From Sulfuricella sp. (GTDB taxonomy: Bacteria > Pseudomonadota > Gammaproteobacteria > Burkholderiales > Sulfuricellaceae): a stretch of 64,000 bases of DNA. The translations under genes were made by a program, and so were the position numbers. Location: contig JAQTNE010000006.1 of the NCBI GenBank assembly GCA_028713975.1, forward strand, positions 98,614 through 162,613. The letters run 5' to 3'. The notes under the pieces are model-generated. The model was given only the letters and a program-made list of their open reading frames with translations. It ran no database searches and was not told the origin of the DNA. Within the stretch, counting starts at the first letter, position 1, and each line of letters opens with the position of its first letter. Positions 21,880-33,191 of this stretch are shown here, in pieces.

Positions 21880-22368
21880 ATGCGATTGACAACCAAGGGG
21901 CGTTTTGCGGTAACTGCCATGCTCGATCTGGCCATGCGCCGGGGCGGTGGGCCGGTGACGCTGGCCGGGATTAGCGAGCGGCAAAAAATCTCCTTGTCTT
22001 ACCTTGAACAGCTTTTTGGCAAGTTGCGGCGTCATGCGCTGGTGAAAAGTGTGCGCGGCCCGGGCGGCGGCTATTATTTGGCAAAAAGCTTCGATGAAAT
22101 CGCGATTTCAGACATCATCAAAGCGGTGGACGAGCCGATGGATGCCACCCAGTGCGGTGGGCTCGGTAATTGCCACGACGAACACGAGTGCATGACCCAC
22201 GAATTGTGGGTCAATCTCAATGCGAAGATTTGTGAATATCTGTCCTCGATCAAATTGTCGCACCTGGTGGCGCAACAGCGTGGCGTTGGCGTGGTTCAGA
22301 TGAATGATGGCAAGATGGTGGTAAAACGGCGCAGCGGAACCAAGACGGATGTCGCCAGTATACTTTGA
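21880..22368 (+). CDS. iscR: Rrf2-family Fe-S cluster regulator IscR
   Basis: MRLTTKGRFAVTAMLDLA; cysteines in CGGLGNCHDEHECMTH. Confidence 0.96.
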   Translation: MRLTTKGRFAVTAMLDLAMRRGGGPVTLAGISERQKISLSYLEQLFGKLRRHALVKSVRGPGGGYYLAKSFDEIAISDIIKAVDEPMDATQCGGLGNCHDEHECMTHELWVNLNAKICEYLSSIKLSHLVAQQRGVGVVQMNDGKMVVKRRSGTKTDVASIL

Positions 22369-23494
22369 CCATAATGCCACCACGCCGCTGGACGAAAGTG
22401 TACTGCAAGCGATGTTGCCGTTTTTTCGGGAGCATTACGGCAATGCTTCCAGCCGCCACGAATTCGGACGAGCCGCACGCCAAGCAGTAGATGATGCACG
22501 CGAGCAAGTGGCGGATGCCGTTGGTGCGCACCCCTCGCAGGTTTATTTTGTTAGCGGTGGTACCGAAGCCAATAACTTGTTGATAAAGGGAGTGGCAGCC
22601 CGGCTCAAGCCTTCACAGGTTGCCGTCAGTGCGGTGGAGCATCCCAGCGTAACCGTGCCCGTGCAGGAATTGCGCGAGCATGGCTGGAAAGTGAGAAGGC
22701 TGGCAGTTGATCATGCAGGCCGGATCGACATGGACGAGGCGAAAAGCGCGCTGCGCGAGCCGACCGGGCTGATGTCGGTGATGCTGGCGAATAATGAGAC
22801 CGGCGTGATTCAGGATGTTGCTTCGCTGGCGGAATTGGCTCGCAGTGCCGGTGCCTTGGTTCATACCGATGCAGTTCAGGCACTGGGCAAAATGCCGGTG
22901 AATTTTGCGACTTTGAATGTGCATGCGATGACACTTTCCGCGCACAAGATTTATGGGCCAAAAGGAATGGGCGCCCTGATTCTGGACAAGCGCCTCGATA
23001 TCAAGCCGCAGATCACTGGCGGCGGGCATGAGAAAGGGCTACGCGCCGGTACCGAGAATGTCCCGGCAATAGTCGGTTTTGGTGCGGCCTGTATGTTGGC
23101 GTCAGATCGCCTGGCTCAAAGCTCGTTTAATCTGGAACAGATGCGCGGGCGGATGAATCAGGGGTTGCGAACGATGGGTGCAATACTGTTCGGCGACGGC
23201 GCAGAGCGTCTGCCCAACACCAGTTATTTTGCCCTCCCCGGCATCGAAGGAGAAACCCTGGTGATGGCGCTGGATCGGGCCGGATATGCCGTGGCGAGTG
23301 GTTCTGCCTGCTCCAGTGGCGGTGCCGACCCGAGTCCGGTGCTGCTGTCCATGGGGGTGGAACGTGAACTGGCGCGGTGCGCCGTGCGCGTCAGCCTGGG
23401 CCGGGGCAATGAAATGAGCCAGATTGAGCGGTTCTTGCAGGCGTTGCAGGATGAGATTTTCAGGTTGAAAAAGCTGGCTGCGATTGCTGTTTGA
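22349..23494 (+). CDS. Cysteine desulfurase (second copy, NifS/IscS-like)
   Basis: PLP lysine loop [11 protein letters not shown] and catalytic-Cys loop [16 protein letters not shown]. Confidence 0.94.
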   Translation: MSPVYFDHNATTPLDESVLQAMLPFFREHYGNASSRHEFGRAARQAVDDAREQVADAVGAHPSQVYFVSGGTEANNLLIKGVAARLKPSQVAVSAVEHPSVTVPVQELREHGWKVRRLAVDHAGRIDMDEAKSALREPTGLMSVMLANNETGVIQDVASLAELARSAGALVHTDAVQALGKMPVNFATLNVHAMTLSAHKIYGPKGMGALILDKRLDIKPQITGGGHEKGLRAGTENVPAIVGFGAACMLASDRLAQSSFNLEQMRGRMNQGLRTMGAILFGDGAERLPNTSYFALPGIEGETLVMALDRAGYAVASGSACSSGGADPSPVLLSMGVERELARCAVRVSLGRGNEMSQIERFLQALQDEIFRLKKLAAIAV

Positions 23495-23537
23495 GCCGAT
23501 GCAGCCAACAGGAACTAGAAAAGTGGAGAAACGAGCA

Positions 23538-24749
23538 ATGATTAAGACCCCGATTTATCTGGATTATTCCGCCACTACCCCGGTTGACCCGAGGGTGGCG
23601 GAAGTAATGATTCCTTACCTGACTGAAAAATTCGGCAACCCGGCGAGTCGTTCCCACGAATTCGGCTGGGAAGCGGAAAAAGCCGTGGAGCAGGCGCGTG
23701 AGCAAGTTGCCGCGCTGGTCAACGCCGACCCTAAGGAAATCATCTGGACATCCGGTGCGACCGAATCGAACAATCTCGCCATCAAGGGTGCTGCGCATTT
23801 TTACAAGGCCAAGGGCAAGCATCTGGTCACGATGATGACCGAGCACAAAGCGGTGATCGACACCATGCGCCACCTCGAGAGCGAGGGTTACGAAGTGACC
23901 TACCTGAAACCGGAGCCGAGCGGTCTGGTGGATATCGAGAAATTCAAGGCCGCTTTGCGCCCCGATACCATTCTGGCCTCGGTGATGCTGGTCAACAACG
24001 AAATCGGCGTGATCCAGGACATCGCTGCGCTGGGCGAGATTTGCCGTGCCCAGGGAATCATTTTTCACGTCGATGCGGCTCAAGCCACTGGCAAGGTGGC
24101 GATAGACCTGGCCAAGCTCAAGGTGGATTTGATGTCTTTTTCCGCCCACAAGACTTACGGCCCCAAGGGAATCGGTGCGCTGTACGTGCAACGCAAGCCG
24201 CGCGTGCGCCTGGAAGCGCAAATGCACGGTGGCGGCCATGAACGCGGATTGCGTTCCGGCACCCTGGCAACGCACCAGATCGCCGGTATGGGAGAAGCCT
24301 TTCGCATCGCCCGCGAAGAAATGGCTGCCGAGAATGAGCGCGTCCGGTCTCTGCGCGACAGGTTATACAAGGGGTTGTCGCAAATTGAGGAAGTTCACGT
24401 CAACGGCGACATGGAACAACGCGTACCGCATAACCTCAATATCAGCTTTAATTTTGTCGAGGGTGAATCGCTGATCATGGCGATTCGCGACCTTGCGGTT
24501 TCCAGCGGCTCCGCCTGCACTTCTGCCAGTCTTGAGCCTTCTTACGTGCTGCGCGCACTGGGGCGTAGCGATGAACTGGCGCACAGTTCGATTCGTTTTA
24601 CGATTGGCCGTTTTACCACTGAGGAAGAAATCGATTACGCTATCGAGCTGCTCAAGAACAAGATCGGGCGCCTGCGCGAAATGTCGCCACTGTGGGACAT
24701 GTTCAAGGAAGGCGTCGATCTGAGCACCGTGAAGTGGGCGTCACATTAA
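23538..24749 (+). CDS. iscS: Cysteine desulfurase IscS
   Basis: [45 protein letters not shown]-terminal [21 protein letters not shown]. Confidence 0.97.
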   Translation: MIKTPIYLDYSATTPVDPRVAEVMIPYLTEKFGNPASRSHEFGWEAEKAVEQAREQVAALVNADPKEIIWTSGATESNNLAIKGAAHFYKAKGKHLVTMMTEHKAVIDTMRHLESEGYEVTYLKPEPSGLVDIEKFKAALRPDTILASVMLVNNEIGVIQDIAALGEICRAQGIIFHVDAAQATGKVAIDLAKLKVDLMSFSAHKTYGPKGIGALYVQRKPRVRLEAQMHGGGHERGLRSGTLATHQIAGMGEAFRIAREEMAAENERVRSLRDRLYKGLSQIEEVHVNGDMEQRVPHNLNISFNFVEGESLIMAIRDLAVSSGSACTSASLEPSYVLRALGRSDELAHSSIRFTIGRFTTEEEIDYAIELLKNKIGRLREMSPLWDMFKEGVDLSTVKWASH

Positions 24750-24751
24750 TT

Positions 24752-24767
24752 TAGGGACTAGTCCCTA
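24752..24767. repeat. 16-bp perfect palindrome between iscS and iscU
   Basis: TAGGGACTAGTCCCTA. Confidence 0.8.
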
Positions 24768-24794
24768 GCCTCTGTTTCGACGAAGGAGAAAATC

Positions 24795-25217
24795 ATGTCT
24801 TACAGCACCAAGGTATTGGATCACTACGAAAACCCCCGCAATGTCGGCACCTTTGGCAAGGAAGACGAAGGCGTTGCTACCGGCATGGTCGGGGCACCCG
24901 CTTGCGGCGACGTGATGAAGTTGCAGATCAAGGTGAACAAGGACGGCGTGATCGAAGATGCCAAGTTCAAGACCTACGGCTGTGGCTCGGCGATTGCGTC
25001 GAGTTCGCTGGTGACCGAGTGGGTCAAGGGCAAGACGCTGGATGAGGCGCTGACCATCAAGAACACCCAGATCGCCGAAGAACTGGCGTTGCCACCGGTG
25101 AAGATTCACTGCTCGGTGCTGGCAGAAGACGCGATCAAGGCTGCCGTGGCTGATTACAAAGCCAGGCACGGCGAGATGCAAGGCGAGATGGTGGAAACTG
25201 CTGCCTGTAAAGGTTAA
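24795..25217 (+). CDS. iscU: Fe-S scaffold IscU
   Basis: LDHYENPRNVGTF, GAPACGDVMKLQIKV, PPVKIHCSVLAEDAIKAA. Confidence 0.98.
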   Translation: MSYSTKVLDHYENPRNVGTFGKEDEGVATGMVGAPACGDVMKLQIKVNKDGVIEDAKFKTYGCGSAIASSSLVTEWVKGKTLDEALTIKNTQIAEELALPPVKIHCSVLAEDAIKAAVADYKARHGEMQGEMVETAACKG

Positions 25218-25247
25218 TGCCGTTCCGGCACAACAAGGAGATAGAAA

Positions 25248-25571
25248 ATGGCTGTTACCCTGACTGAAAAAGCCGCCAACCACGTCAAGAGCTATATCGA
25301 AAAGCGTGGCAAGGGCGTTGGATTGCGTTTGGGCGTACGCACCAGCGGTTGTTCCGGCATGGCTTATACGCTGGAATTCGCTGACGAGTTTAACGAGAGC
25401 GATAGCCAGTTCGAGAGCCACGGTGTCAAAGTGCTGGTGGACCCGAAAAGCCTCGCCTACCTCGAAGGTACCGAGCTGGATTATGTGCGCGAAGGCTTGA
25501 GCGAAGGTTTCAAATTCAACAACCCCAACGTCAAGAGCGCATGCGGCTGTGGCGAGAGTTTCGGCGTCTAG
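25248..25571 (+). CDS. iscA: Iron-sulfur assembly protein IscA
   Basis: [26 protein letters not shown]. Confidence 0.98.
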   Translation: MAVTLTEKAANHVKSYIEKRGKGVGLRLGVRTSGCSGMAYTLEFADEFNESDSQFESHGVKVLVDPKSLAYLEGTELDYVREGLSEGFKFNNPNVKSACGCGESFGV

Positions 25572-25580
25572 ACAAGCGTG

Positions 25581-26114
25581 ATGAATTTTGATTTCAGCAA
25601 GAATCATTTCGAGCTGTTGGGCATAACACCAGCCTATCAGATTGATTTGATCCGGCTGGAACAGACCTACCGCGACATTCAGAGCCAGGTGCATCCCGAT
25701 AAATTTGCGCACTTGAACGATGCCGAGCGCCGCCTTTCCATGCAATGGTCAACACAGGCCAACGAGGCTTATCAGACCTTGCGGCATCCGCTCAATCGAG
25801 CGCGTTACCTGCTTCACCTGAATGGCTTCGAGCTTCACGAGGAAACCAATACGGCGATGTCGCCCGCTTTCCTGATGCAGCAAATGGAATGGCGCGAGGC
25901 AATTGGCGAAGCGCGAGCTGCCAAGGATACCTCCGAACTTGAACATTTGAGCAGCAAGCTGCGGGCTGATGTGCAGGCGCAGCAGCAACAGCTGGCTGGC
26001 CTGCTGGATAGCGATAAAGATTTTGAAAAGGCGGCGCAAGTGGTGCGCGAGCTTAAATTCATGGAAAAATTGCGCGAAGAAATCAACTATGCGCTGGAAG
26101 CATTGGAAGCATAA
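25581..26114 (+). CDS. hscB: Co-chaperone HscB
   Basis: [20 protein letters not shown]-domain HPD. Confidence 0.96.
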   Translation: MNFDFSKNHFELLGITPAYQIDLIRLEQTYRDIQSQVHPDKFAHLNDAERRLSMQWSTQANEAYQTLRHPLNRARYLLHLNGFELHEETNTAMSPAFLMQQMEWREAIGEARAAKDTSELEHLSSKLRADVQAQQQQLAGLLDSDKDFEKAAQVVRELKFMEKLREEINYALEALEA

Positions 26115-27982
26115 TGGCTTTGTTGCAGATCGCAGAACCCGGCATGAGCGCCGCCCCTCACCAGCACCGATTGGCGGTGGGTATTGACCTGGGTACGACT
26201 AATTCATTGGTGGCGACGGTCAGGAGCGGCATGAGTGTCGTGCTGCATGACGAAACCGGGCGCGCGCTGCTGCCTTCGGTGGTGCGTTACCATGCCGATG
26301 GCAGCACCGATGTCGGCTATTCCGCACAGGCGATGCAAAGCAGTGACCCCCACAACACTATCGTTTCAGCAAAGCGTTTCATGGGTAGAGGGCTGCACGA
26401 CTTGAACGATGTCGGCAGCATGCCTTACCAGTTTGTTGATGCGCCGGGCATGGTGCAGCTGAAAACCGTCGCCGGTGTAAAAAGCCCGGTTGAGGCGTCC
26501 GCTGAAATTCTCAAAGTTTTGCGTGATCGTGCCGAGAGCGCGCTGGGTGGTGAATTGGTTGGTGCCGTCATCACCGTGCCGGCGTATTTCGATGATGCCC
26601 AGCGCCAAGCCACCAAGGATGCCGCGCGACTGGCCGGCCTCAATGTGCTGCGGCTGCTGAACGAACCAACTGCGGCGGCGGTCGCCTATGGCCTCGACAA
26701 CGCGGCGGAAGGCGTTTACGCCGTCTACGATTTGGGGGGCGGCACTTTCGATATCTCGATCTTGCGGTTATCCAAGGGGGTTTTCGAGGTATTGGCCACC
26801 AATGGCGATTCTGCCCTGGGTGGGGATGATTTCGACCACCGTGTTTACTGTTGGATTCTCGAACAGGCCAAACTGTCCGCCATGAAGCCGCAGGATGCGC
26901 GTCTGCTGCTGACCCGCGCGCGTGAGGCCAAAGAAGACCTGACCCTGCGCCCCGAAGTGCGGATTAATGCTGTACTCGGCACCGGCGAGATCGTTGATCT
27001 CACACTGACTTCCGAAATTTTCACCCATATTACCGCCAGCCTTGTCAGCAAAACCCTGGTGCCGACCAAGAAAGCGTTGCGTGACGCCAATCTGGAACCC
27101 GAGGACGTAAAGGGCGTGGTGATGGTGGGCGGAGCGACCCGTATGCCGCAGATTCAGCATGCTGTCGGACAATTCTTCCGCCAGGAGCCGCTGAACAATC
27201 TCGACCCGGATCGGGTCGTTGCACTGGGTGCGGCAATCCAGGCCAATGTTCTGGCCGGAAATCGTTCCGATGACGACTGGCTGTTGCTTGATGTGATTCC
27301 GCTTTCGTTGGGGCTGGAAACCATGGGCGGCTTGGTGGAGAAAGTTATCCCGCGCAATTCCACCATTCCCGTGGCGCGCGCGCAGGAATTTACCACCTAC
27401 AAGGATGGCCAGACCGCGATGAGCATTCACGTGGTGCAGGGCGAACGCGAACTGGTGAGCGATTGCCGTTCGCTGGCTAAATTCGAACTGCGCGGCATTC
27501 CGCCGATGGTGGCGGGCGGCGCGCGCATCCGCGTGACTTTCCAGGTGGATGCCGATGGCCTGCTCAGTGTTTCGGCACGTGAGAAAAGCAATGGCGTGGA
27601 AGCTTCAATCGTAGTGAAGCCGTCTTACGGACTTGGCGACGAAGAAATTACCCAAATGCTGCGTACTTCGCAGGAGAACGCCAAGGCCGATATGGCTGCG
27701 CGCGCCCTGCGCGAGCAGCAGGTTGAGGCCGGGCGTCTGATCGAGGCGATCGAGGCCGCACTGAGCGAGAATGGCGATAGCCTGCTAAACGCCGCGGAAC
27801 GGGCAGAGATTGATGAAGGCATGGCTGCGCTGCGCCTCGCGATGAAAGACCCAAACCATCAGCTCATCAAGGCGCAGATCGAAAAACTCAACCAGATCAG
27901 CGAGGTATTCGCTGCGCGCCGCATGGATCAGGGTGTGAAAAAGGCAATGACGGGCCACAAACTTGAAGAATGGGAAGCATAG
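26114..27982 (+). CDS. hscA: Fe-S protein assembly chaperone HscA
   Basis: [29 protein letters not shown]. Confidence 0.97.
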   Translation: MALLQIAEPGMSAAPHQHRLAVGIDLGTTNSLVATVRSGMSVVLHDETGRALLPSVVRYHADGSTDVGYSAQAMQSSDPHNTIVSAKRFMGRGLHDLNDVGSMPYQFVDAPGMVQLKTVAGVKSPVEASAEILKVLRDRAESALGGELVGAVITVPAYFDDAQRQATKDAARLAGLNVLRLLNEPTAAAVAYGLDNAAEGVYAVYDLGGGTFDISILRLSKGVFEVLATNGDSALGGDDFDHRVYCWILEQAKLSAMKPQDARLLLTRAREAKEDLTLRPEVRINAVLGTGEIVDLTLTSEIFTHITASLVSKTLVPTKKALRDANLEPEDVKGVVMVGGATRMPQIQHAVGQFFRQEPLNNLDPDRVVALGAAIQANVLAGNRSDDDWLLLDVIPLSLGLETMGGLVEKVIPRNSTIPVARAQEFTTYKDGQTAMSIHVVQGERELVSDCRSLAKFELRGIPPMVAGGARIRVTFQVDADGLLSVSAREKSNGVEASIVVKPSYGLGDEEITQMLRTSQENAKADMAARALREQQVEAGRLIEAIEAALSENGDSLLNAAERAEIDEGMAALRLAMKDPNHQLIKAQIEKLNQISEVFAARRMDQGVKKAMTGHKLEEWEA

Positions 27983-27984
27983 GT

Positions 27985-28323
27985 ATGCCGAAGATTATCG
28001 TATTGCCGAATGAGTATCTTTGTCCTGACGGGGCAATGATCGATGCCACGCCGGGCATATCCATTTGTGATGCCTTGCTTGAGAACGGTATTGAAATCGA
28101 ACACGCCTGCGAAAAATCCTGTGCCTGCACCACTTGTCACGTTGTGGTGCGCGAAGGGCTGGAGTCGCTCGACCCCGCCGATGAGCTGGAAGAGGATATG
28201 CTGGACAAGGCGTGGGGGCTGGAACCGGCCTCGCGCCTTTCCTGCCAGGCGATCGTCAGGGATCAGGATTTGGTGGTTGAAATCCCGAAATACACCATTA
28301 ATCTGGCCAGCGAACATCACTGA
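27985..28323 (+). CDS. fdx: ISC system 2Fe-2S ferredoxin
   Basis: EHACEKSCACTTCHV; RLSCQAIV. Confidence 0.97.
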   Translation: MPKIIVLPNEYLCPDGAMIDATPGISICDALLENGIEIEHACEKSCACTTCHVVVREGLESLDPADELEEDMLDKAWGLEPASRLSCQAIVRDQDLVVEIPKYTINLASEHH

Positions 28324-28341
28324 TACCAACTGGGGCGCACG

Positions 28342-28536
28342 ATGAAATGGACTGATACGCTCGATATTGCCATCGAGCTTTATGAGAAATTTCCCGAAGT
28401 CGATCCGCGTTATGTTCGCTTCACCGACTTGCATCGCTGGATTACGGAATTGTCATGTTTCAGCGATGACCCGGAAAAGTCCAGCGAGAAAATCCTCGAG
28501 GCAATCCAGATGGCCTGGATAGACGAGACAGAATAG
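28342..28536 (+). CDS. iscX: Fe-S assembly protein IscX
   Basis: MKWTDTLDIAIELYEKFPEVDPRYVRFTDLHRWI. Confidence 0.96.
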   Translation: MKWTDTLDIAIELYEKFPEVDPRYVRFTDLHRWITELSCFSDDPEKSSEKILEAIQMAWIDETE

Positions 28537-28672
28537 CCCTCCGTACCCCGAGATTTCAGCGCCTTGTTGCGAAATCGCGCCCTCCCGATCCGCTACTATA
28601 TCTGGTGGAATTGATGTAAACTTGCCCCCAAAATAGGCTACCTGCGCTGCGCTATGGTCGAGGGGGAAATAA

Positions 28673-29812
28673 GTGGCTGAAGACAGCGATTTAGAAAAAA
28701 CAGAACCAGCGTCATCACGACGAATAGAACAGGCTCGCGAAAAAGGGCAGGTTGCCCGTTCCCGCGAGCTTGCGACGTTCACCGTGCTGATGGCCGCGGG
28801 TGTTGGTCTGATGGTGATGGGCCCGCAACTGATGGACAGCCTGATCGGACTGATGCGCGCCGGACTGGTGCTGGGTCGGGCGGATGCGTTCGACCCCCTG
28901 TTGATGCTGGCCCGCTTGCACCAGCAGTCATTGAGCATGCTGATCGTTTTCCTACCTTTTATCCTGTTGATGGTCGTAGCCGCGCTCTTCGCGCCGTTAG
29001 CGCTGAGCGGCTGGCTGTTCAGCTTTCAGGCGCTGCAGCCTGATTTCGGCCGTATTAACCCGATCAAAGGGATAGGTCGCCTCTTTTCTGTAAATAGCCT
29101 GGTCGAACTGGCCAAGGCCCTGGCAAAATCAGCGGTGATCGGCGGCGTCGCCTATTGGGTGATCATGCATCACAAGGAAGCAATGTTTTCTTTGGTGAGC
29201 GAACCGCTCAACCAGAGTATCGCCCATTTGGGTAACCTGCTTGGTACCGCCTTTCTTTCCATCACCGGCTCGATGATCCTGATCGTGGCGGTTGATGTCC
29301 CTTTCCAACTGTGGCAGCACGCCAGCAAACTGAAGATGACGAAAGAGGAAGTGCGCCAGGAATACAAGGAAATGGAAGGCTCGCCCGAGGTCAAGGCGCA
29401 GATCCGCCGGATGCAGCGCGAGATGGCCCGTCGCCGCATGATGGCTGAAGTACCCAAGGCTGATGTAATTGTGACCAACCCGACTCATTATGCGGTGGCA
29501 TTGCGCTATCAGGACAGGTCCATGGGGGCGCCGATCGTTATTGCCAAGGGGTCGGCACTTTTGGCGGCACGCATCAGAGAGCTGGGCGAGGAACATCATG
29601 TTCCGATTTTGGAAGCGCCACCCTTGGCTCGCGCACTTTACAGCCATGCCGAATTGGGCGAGGAAATCCCGTCGGCATTGTATACGGCGGTGGCCGAGGT
29701 ACTCGCCTATGTCTATCAACTGCGCAGCTATGAAGCGGGCCAAGGCACGGCGCCGCTGCCGCCGAAGAATCTGCCGGTGCCGCCTGACCTTGACCCGGGT
29801 GAGGTTGCATGA
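28673..29812 (+). CDS. flhB: Flagellar biosynthesis protein FlhB
   Basis: NPTH autocleavage motif (VTNPTHYAVALRY). Confidence 0.97.
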   Translation: MAEDSDLEKTEPASSRRIEQAREKGQVARSRELATFTVLMAAGVGLMVMGPQLMDSLIGLMRAGLVLGRADAFDPLLMLARLHQQSLSMLIVFLPFILLMVVAALFAPLALSGWLFSFQALQPDFGRINPIKGIGRLFSVNSLVELAKALAKSAVIGGVAYWVIMHHKEAMFSLVSEPLNQSIAHLGNLLGTAFLSITGSMILIVAVDVPFQLWQHASKLKMTKEEVRQEYKEMEGSPEVKAQIRRMQREMARRRMMAEVPKADVIVTNPTHYAVALRYQDRSMGAPIVIAKGSALLAARIRELGEEHHVPILEAPPLARALYSHAELGEEIPSALYTAVAEVLAYVYQLRSYEAGQGTAPLPPKNLPVPPDLDPGEVA

Positions 29813-31890
29813 ACGCCATGCTTGAAGGGGTAAGATTGCCGGGCGGCCTGAGCCTGACCAAGCTGGCCGGGCCGGTTCTGATCATCATGATTCTGGGCAT
29901 GATGATCCTGCCGCTGCCGCCGATCCTGCTCGACTTGCTGTTCACCTTTAATATCGCGCTGGCAATGATTGTGCTGCTGGTCAGCCTGTACACCACCAAG
30001 CCGCTCGAGTTCGCGGTATTTCCCACTGTGCTGCTGGTGACCACGTTGTTACGTCTGTCGCTTAACGTGGCATCGGCCCGGATTGTTCTACTCGAGGGGC
30101 ATACCGGAGCCGACGCGGCAGGCAAGGTGATCGAAGCGTTCGGTCATTTTCTGGTTGGCGGCAACTACGCTGTTGGCATCATTCTGTTCATCATTCTGGT
30201 GATTATCAATTTCGTGGTAATTACCAAGGGCGCCGGACGGATCGCCGAAGTCAGCGCGCGCTTTACCTTGGACGCGATGCCCGGCAAGCAGATGGCAATC
30301 GACGCCGACCTCAATGCCGGCCTGATCGGCGAAGATGAAGCCAGGACACGCCGCGCCACCATTTCCCAGGAAGCGGATTTCTTCGGTTCGATGGACGGTG
30401 CCAGCAAGTTCGTGCGCGGTGATGCCGTCGCCGGTATTTTGATCATGCTGATCATGATTATCGGCGGATTGGCGGTGGGCGTGTTGCAGCACAACCTGGA
30501 CTTCGCCACGGCTGCCAATAATTACACCTTGCTGACCATCGGTGATGGCCTGGTGGCGCAGATTCCGGCACTCGTGATTTCAACTGCGGCGGGTATTGTG
30601 GTCAGCCGTGTGTCCACCGACGAAGATTTGAGTCAGCAATTGCTCGGCCAGTTGTTCAGCCAGCCGCTGGTGCTTTACATCACTTCCGGGATTCTGGGTG
30701 TTATTGGCCTGATCCCGAATATGCCGCATTTCTCTTTCCTGACCTTGGCCACCATGCTTGCCGGGGCCGCATATTATGTTGAGCAGCGGGCGCAACAGCC
30801 CAAGGAGCTGGAGGTCGAGGCCCCCGTCCAAGCGCCGACCGAAGCCGCCGAGGTAAGTTGGGATGATGTGATGCCGGTGGATATTCTGGGGCTGGAGGTT
30901 GGTTATCGCCTTATTTCACTGGTTGACAGAAACCAGGATGGCGAGTTGTTGCGGCGCATCCGTGGCATCCGCAAGAAATTCGCCCACGAAACCGGGTTTG
31001 TGGCGTCGTCAGTGCATATCCGCGACAACCTCGAGCTCAAGCCCAACGGTTATCGTATTGCCTTGAAGGGTGTCGAGATGGGGCATGGTGAGGCTTATAC
31101 CGGCATGTATCTGGCGATTAACCCTGGTCGGGTGCTGGGCGCCTTGGCGGGCACGGCCACCCGCGATCCTGCCTTCGGTTTGCCTGCCGTCTGGATCGAA
31201 GCGGGTCTGCGCGAACAGGCGCAATCCCTGGGCTATACCGTAGTGGACGCCAGCACGGTAATCGCCACTCATCTGTCCAACATCATCCAGTCCCATAGCG
31301 CAGAATTACTGGGGCGCGAAGAGGTGCAGCAGTTGCTGGATCATCTGGCGAAGGAATCGCCCAAGCTGGTCGAGGATCTGGTGCCGAAGCAGATGTCGCT
31401 TTCCACCTTGCATCGGGTGCTTCAGAGCCTGTTGGAAGAAGGCGTGCATATTCGCGATATGCGCACCATTATTGAAATCCTTGCCGAGCATGGCGCACGT
31501 ACCCAAAATATTGACGAACTGGCGTCCCTGGTTCGAGTCGGGCTGGGGCGTGCTATTATCCAGCAAATTTATCCGGGCACGAACGAGCTGCAAGTCATTT
31601 CACTGGATCCCGGCTTGGAAGGCCTGCTGATGCAGGCGGCGCAAACGTCGGGCGGCGAAGGTGCCGGACTGGAACCCGGCTTGGCAGAAAATCTGCTGAC
31701 GCAGGCACAGTCCGTGGCGCAGAGCCAGGAGCAACTTGGCCTGCCTGCCGTGCTTCTGGTGCCTGCACCGTTGCGCGGCCTGATGTCGCGCTTTTTGCGG
31801 CGTGCGGTGCCTCAGCTCAAGGTGATTTCCCATGCCGAGGTGCCGGATTCAAAAACCATTAAAGTGACCGCCGTATTGGGGGGTAGATGA
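29809..31890 (+). CDS. flhA: Flagellar biosynthesis protein FlhA
   Basis: FHIPEP family; GDAVAGILIMLIMIIGGLAVGVLQH. Confidence 0.98.
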   Translation: MNAMLEGVRLPGGLSLTKLAGPVLIIMILGMMILPLPPILLDLLFTFNIALAMIVLLVSLYTTKPLEFAVFPTVLLVTTLLRLSLNVASARIVLLEGHTGADAAGKVIEAFGHFLVGGNYAVGIILFIILVIINFVVITKGAGRIAEVSARFTLDAMPGKQMAIDADLNAGLIGEDEARTRRATISQEADFFGSMDGASKFVRGDAVAGILIMLIMIIGGLAVGVLQHNLDFATAANNYTLLTIGDGLVAQIPALVISTAAGIVVSRVSTDEDLSQQLLGQLFSQPLVLYITSGILGVIGLIPNMPHFSFLTLATMLAGAAYYVEQRAQQPKELEVEAPVQAPTEAAEVSWDDVMPVDILGLEVGYRLISLVDRNQDGELLRRIRGIRKKFAHETGFVASSVHIRDNLELKPNGYRIALKGVEMGHGEAYTGMYLAINPGRVLGALAGTATRDPAFGLPAVWIEAGLREQAQSLGYTVVDASTVIATHLSNIIQSHSAELLGREEVQQLLDHLAKESPKLVEDLVPKQMSLSTLHRVLQSLLEEGVHIRDMRTIIEILAEHGARTQNIDELASLVRVGLGRAIIQQIYPGTNELQVISLDPGLEGLLMQAAQTSGGEGAGLEPGLAENLLTQAQSVAQSQEQLGLPAVLLVPAPLRGLMSRFLRRAVPQLKVISHAEVPDSKTIKVTAVLGGR

Positions 31891-33191
31891 ACGTCCGGAA
31901 ATTTTATGCCAGCACTACACGCGAGGCTTTGCGCCAGGTCAGGGATGCGCTGGGCGCCGACGCCATTATCCTGGCCAACCGCCAGGTAGCGGACGGTATC
32001 GAGATCATGGCGGTAGCGGATATGGATGTAGCTTCCCTTGCCGGTGCAGCTGAGAGACCATCGCCGGCCAAGCCGCGTCCGGCACCTGCCGAATTTTCTT
32101 CCTACTCCGGATCGTCGTCTGCCGCTACCTCCCCTCCTGTTTCGCGCGCACAAATTGCCGAGGTGCAGGAGAAAAGTAAATCTGTTCCAGTGGAGAATGA
32201 AGTATCGCTGGAACCGATAACACAGGATATTGTCCGTGAAATAAAATTTCTGCGCGGCATGCTGGAAGGCCAGCTATCCGGCTTCGCCTGGAGCGACCTG
32301 CAGCGGAAAGAGCCGTCCAAGATCGAAGCTATGCGCCACCTGCTGAGCGTAGGGCTAAGCCCTTTGCTTTCCCGCCAGATGCTGGAAAAAATGCCGTCCG
32401 GCTACAACCTGGAAAAGAGCTTGCGCTGGCTGAGGGCGGCCCTGATGCATAATCTCCATGTGGCGAAGGAAAACGATGACATCGTTGATCGCGGTGGTGT
32501 TTATGCGCTGGTTGGCCCGACCGGAGTCGGCAAGACCACCACTGTGGCCAAGCTGGCGGCGCGCTGCGCTCTGAAGCATGGTCCGTCCAGCATGGCCCTG
32601 ATCACTACGGACACCTACCGGATCGGCGCCCATGAGCAGCTGCGTATTTATGGCAGGATACTTGGCGTACCGGTTTACGTGATCAAGGACGAGGCCGATT
32701 TGCAGCTTACCTTGTCCGATCTGCAGAGCAAGCACCTGATCCTGATTGATACGGTCGGCATGAGCCAGCGCGATCGCCGTCTTTCTGAACAGGTGGCGCT
32801 GCTGTCTGGCGGTGGATGCACCATCAAACGCCTGCTCCTGCTTTCCGCTAATGGACAGGGCAGCACGCTCGACGATGTTGTCCGCTCCTACCAGACGGAT
32901 GACATGGATGGCTGCATCCTGACCAAGATAGACGAGGCGATCAGCATCGGCCCGGTGCTGGATGTGGTGATTCGCCACAAATTAAAGCTCCATTATGTTG
33001 CCAATGGCCAGCGCGTGCCGGAGGATCTGCATCTTCCCAATCCGGTTTATCTGGTGGACAGGGTTTTGAAATCTGCGCTGGAAGCTTCGCCCTTCATTCT
33101 GCAGGAAACCGAATACCCGTTGGCGATGGCTGCGGTGGAGTCAGCCGGTTTCGCGGGAACCAAACGCGACGCGGGCGCTCTCCGTGGCTGA
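31887..33191 (+). CDS. flhF: Flagellar SRP-like GTPase FlhF
   Basis: VGPTGVGKTTTVAKLAAR, DTYRIGAHEQL, LIDTVGMSQRD. Confidence 0.97.
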   Translation: MNVRKFYASTTREALRQVRDALGADAIILANRQVADGIEIMAVADMDVASLAGAAERPSPAKPRPAPAEFSSYSGSSSAATSPPVSRAQIAEVQEKSKSVPVENEVSLEPITQDIVREIKFLRGMLEGQLSGFAWSDLQRKEPSKIEAMRHLLSVGLSPLLSRQMLEKMPSGYNLEKSLRWLRAALMHNLHVAKENDDIVDRGGVYALVGPTGVGKTTTVAKLAARCALKHGPSSMALITTDTYRIGAHEQLRIYGRILGVPVYVIKDEADLQLTLSDLQSKHLILIDTVGMSQRDRRLSEQVALLSGGGCTIKRLLLLSANGQGSTLDDVVRSYQTDDMDGCILTKIDEAISIGPVLDVVIRHKLKLHYVANGQRVPEDLHLPNPVYLVDRVLKSALEASPFILQETEYPLAMAAVESAGFAGTKRDAGALRG

